Source: Marinobacter aromaticivorans
GTDB taxonomy: Bacteria > Pseudomonadota > Gammaproteobacteria > Pseudomonadales > Oleiphilaceae
NCBI RefSeq assembly: GCF_002806975.1
Contig: NZ_NIHD01000016.1
Span: 1-64,000, forward strand
Reading direction: 5' to 3'
DNA length: 64,000 nt
In this document: one piece after another, positions 18,531 through 26,293 of the stretch
Layout: every line of letters begins with the position of its first letter
Position numbering within the stretch: position 1 is the stretch's first letter
Position numbers and translations under genes: made by a program
Notes under the pieces: model-generated
Database searches by the model: none
Told to the model about the DNA's origin: nothing
The model's input: only the letters and a program-made list of their open reading frames with translations

Positions 18531-19339
18531 GTGAGGCGCTTTTTCAACGTGATTTAGAGTTATATGTACCAACCCCTTCGTGTTGCAGCCCCTGGAGCCC
18601 CCGGCATTTGCATGGCGGGCCGGTAGTTGGGTTGATGGCCCACGCCCTGGAGCAGGCTCTGGGGGGAGCAAACCTGAACCTTGCAAGGCTAACCGTGGAT
18701 TTGTTGCGGCCGGCGCCCTATGCGCCGTTGCATGTGTCCACAAGGGTGGTCCGTGATGGCAAACGGCTCGGGATTCTGGAGGCTTCGCTAATGGCAGATG
18801 ATACTGAGGTTGCCAGGGCAACAGGACTTTTTCTGGAAACCAGACCGGTAAGGGTTCCGGATTGCGGCCGTTTTCCCGCGCCCCAATTCGAGGCTCCCTC
18901 GTATGCGGTCCACACCAGCGTTTCCGAGGCTGCCGGTTGGCAAAACCTCTATAGCCCGGTAGGCCTGCACAGTACCGTTAAAGCCGTTATTATCGATGGC
19001 GTTGAGGCAAAAGGGCAGGGGGTTGCCTGGCTTAAACTGCCAATGCCACTGGTTCAAGGGGTTAAAACCAGCCCCACAGTTATGGCAGCTACGCTCAGTG
19101 ATTTCGGGAACGGCGTTGGTCAACTCAATCTGAGTGGTGACCTGGGTTGTATTAACGCTGATGTCAGTCTCTACCTGCACCGCACCCCGGTTGGCGAGTG
19201 GCTGGGGGTGGATGCCCGCAGCCACATGCATGATACCGGTGCTGGTCTGGTGGAAACGACACTGTTCGACAGCCAGGGCCCGGTAGGTAAAGTTTTGCAG
19301 GCTATCATCACCATGACGATGCCCGGGGGCGGGCATTAG
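18527..19339 (+). CDS. Acyl-CoA thioesterase family protein (double hotdog)
   Basis: A 270-residue protein of the TesB-like thioesterase family. The N-terminal hotdog contains LHGGPVVGLMAHALEQAL and the substrate-channel strand LTVDLLRPAPYAPL; the second half (about 140-270) has the pattern TVMAATLSDFGNG and DVSLYLHRTPVGEW. It probably hydrolyses acyl-CoA thioesters in the cytoplasm; chain preference is unknown. It overlaps the shikimate kinase gene by 4 bp and converges on the DUF1127-like gene with a further 4-bp overlap. Confidence 0.82.
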   Translation: MSEALFQRDLELYVPTPSCCSPWSPRHLHGGPVVGLMAHALEQALGGANLNLARLTVDLLRPAPYAPLHVSTRVVRDGKRLGILEASLMADDTEVARATGLFLETRPVRVPDCGRFPAPQFEAPSYAVHTSVSEAAGWQNLYSPVGLHSTVKAVIIDGVEAKGQGVAWLKLPMPLVQGVKTSPTVMAATLSDFGNGVGQLNLSGDLGCINADVSLYLHRTPVGEWLGVDARSHMHDTGAGLVETTLFDSQGPVGKVLQAIITMTMPGGGH

Positions 19340-19608
19340 CCTGTAAACCTGCGGTGCTGCTCCAGATACTGCGCAGCATCGCTGCGCAAGGGCAGGCTCA
19401 TGGCGGAGAACAAGTCTGTTCTGGAATATCCCAGGTCTGACAGCACATCGTCCTTTTCTGACAGTAATGAGTGGGCCATCCGCTTGAACTTCTGGCGCCG
19501 GGAATAGGATTCCATCCAGGAGAAGCGCCTTGGCTCAGTGATCTGCTCGTTCTTTCTGACGCCTAACATTGTTTCCACCTGCTTCAGGCTGTATGTGGCT
19601 TGATTCAT
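19336..19608 (-). CDS. DUF1127-like small protein
   Basis: A 90-residue basic protein. The central part (LLSEKDDVLSDLGYSRTDL) matches the shape of DUF1127/YjiS domains, in which a short helix is followed by LxDIGLxRxDI. DUF1127 proteins are small, often RNA-associated or stress-related, and poorly characterised. The remaining N-terminus (about 1-35) is not recognised. It is convergent with the thioesterase gene and divergent from the LysR gene. Confidence 0.6.
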   Translation of the reverse strand: MNQATYSLKQVETMLGVRKNEQITEPRRFSWMESYSRRQKFKRMAHSLLSEKDDVLSDLGYSRTDLFSAMSLPLRSDAAQYLEQHRRFTG

Positions 19609-19754
19609 TTGCGCTGTATCCGCTACCCATGGCGGCCATGGGCATTGTCAGGTTGGACGACCAATCGCCTTCAATCAAACGAAAAGAATTTAACTCTGCC
19701 TTCAGTTATGCTTAAGTCATGACATCGTAAGCGCTTATGTTGAGGTGCTGTTCC

Positions 19755-20615
19755 ATGACAATTCCGCTGCTTGATAATGACGTACTTCGAACCTTCGTTG
19801 CTATTTCAGAATGCGGTACATTCACTGGCGCCGCAAAGCTGGTGCATCGCACGCCTTCGGCTCTGAGCATGCAAATCAAACAGCTGGAAAACACCCTTGG
19901 TAAACCCCTTTTCATTCGTGAACCCCGGCAGGTCCGGCTGACAGCAGAGGGCGAGGCACTGCTGGATTACAGTCGCCGTCTGTTGCGATTGAATGAGGAA
20001 GCGGTTCGGTATTTTCTGTCTCCAACCCTCGAGGGCAAGGTTGGTATTGGTACTTCGGACGATGTTGGCACACGAATTTTGCCCGAGGTGCTTGCGGAGT
20101 TCGCGCGCTCCTACCCGGCTGTTGCAATAAACGTGGTTGTGGGGTCAAGCAAGCAGAACCTGGCAAGACTGGATGCGGGTGAACTGGACATGGCGCTGGT
20201 AACTGTTGCGGAAGAAACGCACGACATCCGTGGCGAGGTGGTGCATGAGGAGCCTTTGGTCTGGGCCGGGTGGGAGACGTCATCTGCCTTTTCCCGAACG
20301 CCTTTGCCGCTTGCCGTGGCTCACGAGGGTTGTGCCTGGCGCAGGATGGCATTGCGGGCACTTGAACAGTCCGGTACGCCCTACCGGATTGCCTACACCT
20401 GCGAACATTGTTCAGGGCAGGAAGCAGCAATGGCGGCCGATCTTGCGGTTGCGCCCTTTCCAAAAAGTCTTGTGCACTCGCCCCTCAGGGAGATCGGAAA
20501 TCAGGGTCTGCCGGAAATAGGCGCCTATCAACTGGCATTGGTGCGGCGCGGTTCCAACCAGTTGAACGATGCCCTGGCACGCCATGTAAAAGAAGCCTTT
20601 CAGCGTATTCAGTAA
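19755..20615 (+). CDS. LysR family transcriptional regulator
   Basis: A 286-residue LysR-type regulator. The N-terminal helix-turn-helix (FVAISECGTFTGAAKLVHRTPSALSMQIKQLE) spans about residues 10-45 and is followed by a substrate-binding domain (about 90-285). Its target is not obvious: it is divergent from the DUF1127-like gene and 207 bp upstream of the EEP gene. I prefer ATG 19755, preceded by GAGGTG, to an upstream ATG at 19737 that adds a poorly conserved leader. A clear terminator follows it. Confidence 0.88.
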   Translation: MTIPLLDNDVLRTFVAISECGTFTGAAKLVHRTPSALSMQIKQLENTLGKPLFIREPRQVRLTAEGEALLDYSRRLLRLNEEAVRYFLSPTLEGKVGIGTSDDVGTRILPEVLAEFARSYPAVAINVVVGSSKQNLARLDAGELDMALVTVAEETHDIRGEVVHEEPLVWAGWETSSAFSRTPLPLAVAHEGCAWRRMALRALEQSGTPYRIAYTCEHCSGQEAAMAADLAVAPFPKSLVHSPLREIGNQGLPEIGAYQLALVRRGSNQLNDALARHVKEAFQRIQ

Positions 20616-20691
20616 AACGCATGGCTTCTGGTGCTTCGCACCAACACCATAAGGCAAGAGCGCAGGCGGGTTAAAGCCTGGCGGCTGGACT

Positions 20692-20718
20692 TATGCCTTT
20701 CGCAGGCATATGGTTTTT
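20692..20718 (+). terminator. Intrinsic terminator after the LysR gene
   Basis: A 7-bp perfect stem (TATGCCT / AGGCATA) with a 5-nt TTCGC loop is followed by TGGTTTTTAA. It lies about 80 bp past the stop codon, and a shorter hairpin (TGGTGC / GCACCA, 20629-20643) precedes it. Confidence 0.65.
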
Positions 20719-20822
20719 AATCGTGGTGCACAGGCGTTTAACTTGTATCGCACACACTAGCCACGATCGCCGGTGGGGCGGTTGTATCTCTCTTCTTACC
20801 GCCAGGATATGTCAGGCCACTG

Positions 20823-21905
20823 ATGTTAATCGCCTTATCCGTTTTAACTCTTGCCATTGCGCTGGCGACCTTGTTGCCTCTTTGGCAAAACACCCACTGG
20901 AGCGTTCGCAGCTTTGATTTTCCGCGTTTGCAGTTCGCGATTACCGCCGCCGCTCTGCTGGCTGCCCAGCTTGTCTTTCTGGATATGGACCGGTTTTCCG
21001 ACTGGATACTGGTTCTTGTAACGGTCGGCTCTCTGGTCGCTCAGCTCTGGTGGATATTGCCTTATACACTGTTCTGGCCCAAGGAGGTCAAGGATGCGCT
21101 GGGCGCAAGTCCGGAACAGACGTTGACAATACTGACCGCCAATGTACTGACCCCTAACCGTAATGCGCGGGCATTGCTGACGCTGGTTGATGAGCACAAG
21201 CCGGATATTCTGGTAACGCTGGAATCGGACCAATGGTGGGAAGAACAGCTGTCGGCACTTGAGCTCACCATGCCCTTCAGTATCAAGTGCCCGCTCGATA
21301 ACCTTTATGGCATGCATGTGTTCTCAAGGTTGCCACTGCATGAAACCGAGGTGTGTTTTCTTGTTGAAGAACAGGTGCCGTCTATGCACGCTCTGGCCGA
21401 GCTGCGTTCCGGGGAAAGGGTAAGGATTCACTTTGTACATCCTGCGCCGCCGAGTCCTACGGAAAATGATGAATCGGCGGAACGGGATGCGGAACTTGTG
21501 ATTGTTGGACGGCGTGCTGCAGACAGTGACGAGCCTGTAATTGTAACGGGAGATCTTAACGACGTAGCCTGGTCGCCGACTACGCGTCTGTTCCGGAAAG
21601 TCAGCGGCTTGCTGGACCCACGGGTAGGGCGAGGTTTTTACAGTACATTCCATGCAGAATATCGACTGTTAAGATGGCCACTTGACCATCTGTTTCACAG
21701 CCATCACTTTACACTTGCATCTATTACCCGGCTCCCATACATAGGGTCAGACCATTTCCCGTTATTGACCCGTGTGGTGTTTTCGCCAGTACGCGGGCAT
21801 TCGCAGGAAGCCCTCAGCCCGGACCACGATGACCCGGGCCGTGCCAGGGAGATCGCCAGGGAGCAGGGTGTGAGTAAACACGATGTACCTGAGCCTGGCG
21901 AATAG
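20823..21905 (+). CDS. Membrane-anchored endonuclease/exonuclease/phosphatase (EEP) family protein
   Basis: A 360-residue protein with three N-terminal hydrophobic segments (about 2-20, 35-52, 58-78) and an EEP domain at about 95-325. Metal and catalytic motifs seen are LTANVLTPN, TLESDQWW, VTGDLNDVAWSP and the terminal SDHFPLL. The class includes DNases and lipid or inositol phosphohydrolases; membrane anchoring suggests the second kind or an unknown periplasmic substrate. The C-terminal 35 residues are charged and of unknown role. It lies 42 bp ahead of the MuiA-like gene. Confidence 0.83.
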   Translation: MLIALSVLTLAIALATLLPLWQNTHWSVRSFDFPRLQFAITAAALLAAQLVFLDMDRFSDWILVLVTVGSLVAQLWWILPYTLFWPKEVKDALGASPEQTLTILTANVLTPNRNARALLTLVDEHKPDILVTLESDQWWEEQLSALELTMPFSIKCPLDNLYGMHVFSRLPLHETEVCFLVEEQVPSMHALAELRSGERVRIHFVHPAPPSPTENDESAERDAELVIVGRRAADSDEPVIVTGDLNDVAWSPTTRLFRKVSGLLDPRVGRGFYSTFHAEYRLLRWPLDHLFHSHHFTLASITRLPYIGSDHFPLLTRVVFSPVRGHSQEALSPDHDDPGRAREIAREQGVSKHDVPEPGE

Positions 21906-21947
21906 TACTATTGAAATAAAACCAACCTGACGACAGGGGTTTCCGGA

Positions 21948-23507
21948 ATGAAAAAACACAGCCTGCTTGCGATTGCCTTATCGGCTACGCCGTTGATGTC
22001 TCAGGCGGAGATCACAGCGGTAACCTTGTATCCGTCCCATGCAGAACTCACCTGGGCGCACAGTGAGGAAGTGGCTTCCGGCACTGGAACCCTTGAAATA
22101 GAAGGATTACCCGTGAGCCTGCAGGATCAGAGCCTCCAGGTAGGGCTCGAAGGAATCGTAAACTCGCAGATCCGGCAGGTTCAGGTCAGTCGTGTGGAAC
22201 AGGCTGAATTTGTGGCGGGGGAAACCCGACGCCTACGGGATGAGCTGGCAGTGGTCAGCTTGCGGATTCAGGAGCAGGAAGATGCTATCCGCGCCTGGAA
22301 TCAGCAGGTTACGCTTATGAGCAAGGCCGCAGAGTCTCCCCATGAACTATCGGCCTCGGAGCTCAATGACATGGCCACTGCGTTGAAGAATACAACCCAG
22401 AGCGCGCTGGCCGAGATTCGGACCATTCGCGAGGAAATGAAAAGCGATATTGCCTTGAGAGACCGGTTAACCCGGGAGTTATCCCGCATTAAGCAGGGTG
22501 CCAGGGCAACCAAGAAAGTGCGAGTGCACTATGAGGTACCCAAGAGTGGTGAACTGCAAGTCACCCTCCGCTTTCAGTCACCGGAAGCCAATTGGCACAG
22601 TGAGTACACGGCTCGTTTGCAGACGGAGATGGAGGGCCCGTCAGGTGGCGAAGTGGCACTGGAGCACCTCGCCGTGGTGCAGCAGACCACAGGTGCCGAC
22701 TGGAACAATGTTGATCTGCAGCTTTCCACTGCAAATGCCAGGCGAGGCACGAGAATGCCGCCCGTTTATTCGTGGGTTGTCAGCCCGGAACAACCCCAGC
22801 CCTATCGTGCCAAGTCGTCTGTTTCCATGGCCGACAGGCAGGAAGAATCCATTATGGGGAGTGCTGCTGTCGTCGAACGCCAGAGTACGTTTACCCAGAG
22901 CTATCGGCTAAAGCAATCGGTTGATATTCCCAGTAGCACATCGGGCCAGAGGCTCACAGTGGCAGAGCATCTCATACCCGTTGATGTTGCCACCTGGGTT
23001 GCGCCGGTTATGGATACCACCGGGTATTTGCACGCGACCGGGGTTTTCAGGGCGGAAGCACCCGTCCCTGCCGGTCGGGTCACGCTTTTCCGTGATGGCC
23101 AGAGTGTGGGTGAAAGCCATTTGCAGGAACTGGCGGATGGCGAAGAACTGACCCTCGGGTTCGGCGTGGATCAGGGCATCCGGGTTGCCGTGGTGAACGA
23201 GCTTGAGCGCAGCGGTGAAGAAGGCATCTGGAAGAGTGAAAATGTCCAGCGGCGACAAAACCGCTTCGACATTACCAATCACCACTCGAAGGACGTTCAG
23301 GTTCGCGTGTTTGACCGGCTTCCTGTGTCACAGCAGGATACTTTAACGGTCAAGCCGCTGGAGATAAGCGAGCCGGTGGAACGGAATGTTGATGACAAAA
23401 AAGGGGTTTTAGCCTGGGATCGCAATGTGCCGGCCGGCGAAACGGTCAGTGTGAAATCCGGTTTTGAGATTCGGGTTCCTGAAGGAGTAGATCTGCCTCC
23501 TCTGTAA
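21948..23507 (+). CDS. DUF4139/DUF4140 (mucoidy inhibitor A-like) periplasmic protein
   Basis: A 519-residue exported protein with a signal peptide ending near MSQA (residue 20). An N-terminal DUF4140 part (EITAVTLYPSHAELTW) is followed by a predicted coiled coil (about 85-185) and a C-terminal DUF4139 domain (about 200-515). Related proteins were named MuiA for an effect on mucoidy, but their molecular role is unclear. It is shorter than some relatives. It follows the EEP gene closely, probably in one operon, and ends before a perfect bidirectional hairpin. Confidence 0.85.
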   Translation: MKKHSLLAIALSATPLMSQAEITAVTLYPSHAELTWAHSEEVASGTGTLEIEGLPVSLQDQSLQVGLEGIVNSQIRQVQVSRVEQAEFVAGETRRLRDELAVVSLRIQEQEDAIRAWNQQVTLMSKAAESPHELSASELNDMATALKNTTQSALAEIRTIREEMKSDIALRDRLTRELSRIKQGARATKKVRVHYEVPKSGELQVTLRFQSPEANWHSEYTARLQTEMEGPSGGEVALEHLAVVQQTTGADWNNVDLQLSTANARRGTRMPPVYSWVVSPEQPQPYRAKSSVSMADRQEESIMGSAAVVERQSTFTQSYRLKQSVDIPSSTSGQRLTVAEHLIPVDVATWVAPVMDTTGYLHATGVFRAEAPVPAGRVTLFRDGQSVGESHLQELADGEELTLGFGVDQGIRVAVVNELERSGEEGIWKSENVQRRQNRFDITNHHSKDVQVRVFDRLPVSQQDTLTVKPLEISEPVERNVDDKKGVLAWDRNVPAGETVSVKSGFEIRVPEGVDLPPL

Positions 23508-23536
23508 TTATGGTTCAGGGTAATTATGGTTCGGGC
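23505..23536 (+). repeat. 16-bp tandem duplication across the MuiA-like stop codon
   Basis: TAATTATGGTTCAGGG (23505-23520) is followed directly by TAATTATGGTTCGGGC (23521-23536), 14 of 16 identical. The first copy contains the stop codon. It looks like a small slippage duplication. Confidence 0.75.
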
Positions 23537-23553
23537 TTGTGTCCGTCGATAAG

Positions 23554-23586
23554 TACCGGGGAGAAGAACCCCTGTTCTCCCCGGTA
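23554..23586. terminator. Perfect 12-bp hairpin between convergent genes
   Basis: TACCGGGGAGAA and TTCTCCCCGGTA form a perfect 12-bp stem around a 9-nt loop, midway between the MuiA-like gene and the convergent large lipoprotein gene. It is well placed to end transcription from both sides, although neither side has a strong T-run. Confidence 0.75.
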
Positions 23587-23605
23587 TTCATTACATTATT
23601 CCCGC

Positions 23606-26224
23606 TCAGTTACTCAGGGTGGTTTCAAATGAGCTCGAAGCCCAGCCACTTACTGGTATGTTGTTACGGGGCAGAGGTTCGCCGCCAAAAATAACCTGCT
23701 CTGCATCTCCGTACTGTAGCCAGGTAATTGTTTCTGTTGATCCCACCGGCTTCTGCCTGTAGTCACAAACGCCATCGGGAAATATTTTCCGTACTTCGGC
23801 AGCAAAGTCATTGCTGCTCAGAAAACCACCTGTCAGCGTTACGGGGTAGTCAGCCGGATCAACAGGCTTCAGGGCGCATTTGTTATTCAGCGTCGCAATG
23901 TCATCGCCTGCTACTGTGCGTGGGGTCCCAAACCGGGTTTGCACAACCCTGGCCTGCAGTTCCCTGACCGGCCCCGTAATCGGGGCTAACACATTATCCA
24001 GAAACTCCGGCAGACCCGCTTCCGCCAGATCCAGGCCACACACTTGGCCCGTTACCACATCGACTATTTGCCCAAGCTCTGCTGGCAAGGGGTTCAAAAT
24101 GGCAAGGTCCAGACCCGGGAGAATGGGTTTAGGGTAAGTAAGGTTGCCTGTTAAGGGGATTTTCGGCCCGTCATCAGAAAACAGCGCTGAGACGGAGAGG
24201 CATCGGTCTCGTGCCAGGCCGGGTTTGTTCACTCGGATTTTTTCGGGCAGGGGCGCGTCCGAATCATCAGACTCAATTTGGCCAAGCCAGTCATCCATAA
24301 CCAGTAGGGCTTCGGTTGTGAATATTGAATCGCCAGCCAGGGGGAGCGCCCCAAACCAGATAACCTGGTTGTTGGCATTGCCGTGAGCCTGCTCCAGACG
24401 TTCGCGCACCTGCCATGAGTGGAACGCATCGTGGGCGATACCTGGGTCAGGACCTCTCAGATCAATAATGGGAACGGTATCCAAGTGTTCAGCTGTATTG
24501 ATCGCACCTGTGCGATACGCATTCTGTATGGCCGAAACGTCACCTTGCGTGCGCCCATCCTGATAATCAATATCAACGTTAAACCCGCCAATATCCCTGT
24601 TCAGAGCCAGAAACTGCTGCCCTGTGATTGCGCCATTTTGCAGGGCACCAAGGCCATACTGAACACCAACATTATCAAGTGGAATACCCGTAAATCCCCG
24701 GCCAAGAAGCTGTTCGTTTGCGGACCAGACCTCGGGAGGGCGTTCGCCAAACTGATTGCGCATATAATCAATAAGCCCGCAGCGCAGACCGTCAGGCCGC
24801 TCAGTTGGGTGATAGACCGGTATGTCCGCATCCAGGCCCGGGCAGCTTTCCTGATCCGGGAAAGCGGCTGGGAAGAAAGCAGCGTCGGAAACCAGAGGGT
24901 TGATGGGCAGGTGGCCATAGATAGCAGGCCATTGCGCAGCCAGAGTAGGTGCCGTCAGGATGCTCTCCACGAACTCCAGAATGCCCTCAGGCTTCGATGG
25001 AAGCTTATAGCTGAAATACTCATTGATGAGGTTGTAATCGGCAAACTGCACGGCAGTTGTCCAGACGTCAGGGTAAGAGCATTGTACGATCAGGCCCTGA
25101 TAGATACCTGGATAAGCATTCGCAATATGCTGCTGGGCAATGGCACCCCCAGAGCAGCCGGTTCCAATGGTATATCTCAGCGGCCCATATTGTTCTATCA
25201 CGTGTTCTTTTGACATAAGCAGGGATTCGGCAGCCGTCACCAGATTGGCGTTATGCCCCAGGTTGGCTTGCGCTGTAGACAGGGTAACAAACCCTCTGGC
25301 CAGCCCGGTGGTAATACTGTCGCCCAACAGAAGTTCCGTACCTTCCGGCGCAGTGCCAGCAATATCTCCGTTGGGGGCGTGCCCCATGCCGAAACTGACA
25401 CCTACGTTACCACCATGGTGAATGAGTAGCTTGCGATTCCACTGGGGTTGAGGGGCCAGGGCATCCCAGGGCTGGCCCGGCTGAAACAGTGCCATAATCT
25501 GATAGCGGTCACGGTTGATAACCCCGTGCTCAACGCGAACGATGAATGGAACGGTTGTACCGTTATCGGTTGTTATGCTGGCGATGTCCTTATCTGCTGG
25601 CGGGTTTTCCGGGTCGTAGGGCATAAACGCGCCAGGTAATCCGGGCGACTCCGGATCAAATTCGGCAACGAATTGCTTGAATACGGAGTCCGGCATGTAC
25701 TTGAATTCAAACGTAGGCGCCTGATTACATTGTTCGTCAACCGCTGCTGAGTTTGTGCAGTTCCAGGGCGATACCTGGGGGCCCGAGAATACGGGTCCGC
25801 CGATGGGGTGGTTTGTTACAGTCGTTGTCAGGTGTTTATTATTCGGGAACGTGACTTCCAGCAGGTTTTCACCGATTTCAAGTCCCTCGACAAGGCCGAC
25901 CCACTCTGTCGTAGACGTGGAGAACGGGATGCTCTCAACCTCCGAGCCATTAATCAGCAGTTGTCCTGGCTTGCCTTCGCTGGTTCTGATGCGAACAAGT
26001 GCGTTGCCGCCACTGATCAGATCTTTACGGTTCGACATGATTTCGATCGCGCCAGAGGCGGGCATTTGCGCCGGAGGTGATACGGTTTCATCCTGATCAT
26101 TAACGGTGGAGCCTGGTGAAGCCAGGTTGTCATTGCTGTTGTTATCGGACCCGCCACCACAAGCGGATAACAAAAATCCGGTACACATGAGAACGGCTGT
26201 GAGTCGTGCTCTATAGTCAGCCAT
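23606..26224 (-). CDS. Large putative lipoprotein, DUF6351-like (tannase/feruloyl-esterase-like hydrolase)
   Basis: 872 residues. A lipobox (LLSACGGG, Cys near 20) predicts lipid anchoring, followed by an acidic Asn/Ser-rich linker. An N-terminal beta-rich region (about 60-150) precedes the large catalytic-looking region, which contains LLIHHGGNVGVSFG, the nucleophile-like TIGTGCSGGAIAQQH (a GxSxG pattern) and the later IAHDAFHSWQVRERL. I recognise it as DUF6351, related to tannase-type alpha/beta hydrolases; activity is not established. ATG 26224 has AGGAG 8 nt upstream and is preferred to GTG 26233. It is the last gene of a pair with another giant lipoprotein, 69 bp apart. Confidence 0.75.
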   Translation of the reverse strand: MADYRARLTAVLMCTGFLLSACGGGSDNNSNDNLASPGSTVNDQDETVSPPAQMPASGAIEIMSNRKDLISGGNALVRIRTSEGKPGQLLINGSEVESIPFSTSTTEWVGLVEGLEIGENLLEVTFPNNKHLTTTVTNHPIGGPVFSGPQVSPWNCTNSAAVDEQCNQAPTFEFKYMPDSVFKQFVAEFDPESPGLPGAFMPYDPENPPADKDIASITTDNGTTVPFIVRVEHGVINRDRYQIMALFQPGQPWDALAPQPQWNRKLLIHHGGNVGVSFGMGHAPNGDIAGTAPEGTELLLGDSITTGLARGFVTLSTAQANLGHNANLVTAAESLLMSKEHVIEQYGPLRYTIGTGCSGGAIAQQHIANAYPGIYQGLIVQCSYPDVWTTAVQFADYNLINEYFSYKLPSKPEGILEFVESILTAPTLAAQWPAIYGHLPINPLVSDAAFFPAAFPDQESCPGLDADIPVYHPTERPDGLRCGLIDYMRNQFGERPPEVWSANEQLLGRGFTGIPLDNVGVQYGLGALQNGAITGQQFLALNRDIGGFNVDIDYQDGRTQGDVSAIQNAYRTGAINTAEHLDTVPIIDLRGPDPGIAHDAFHSWQVRERLEQAHGNANNQVIWFGALPLAGDSIFTTEALLVMDDWLGQIESDDSDAPLPEKIRVNKPGLARDRCLSVSALFSDDGPKIPLTGNLTYPKPILPGLDLAILNPLPAELGQIVDVVTGQVCGLDLAEAGLPEFLDNVLAPITGPVRELQARVVQTRFGTPRTVAGDDIATLNNKCALKPVDPADYPVTLTGGFLSSNDFAAEVRKIFPDGVCDYRQKPVGSTETITWLQYGDAEQVIFGGEPLPRNNIPVSGWASSSFETTLSN

Positions 26225-26293
26225 GGTATTCACTCCTGTTTTGCGAGACTGGATGGGGAAGGCGTGGTTACGCCCGCCCCGGGCGATGACGGA

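Noticed and set aside
20629..20643. Hairpin TGGTGC-TTC-GCACCA after the LysR gene as terminator
   Set aside because: No T-tract follows; the hairpin at 20692-20718 is the better terminator.
24419..25213. Plus-strand open frame of 264 codons
   Set aside because: Antisense to the DUF6351-like lipoprotein gene; composition is that of a shadow frame.
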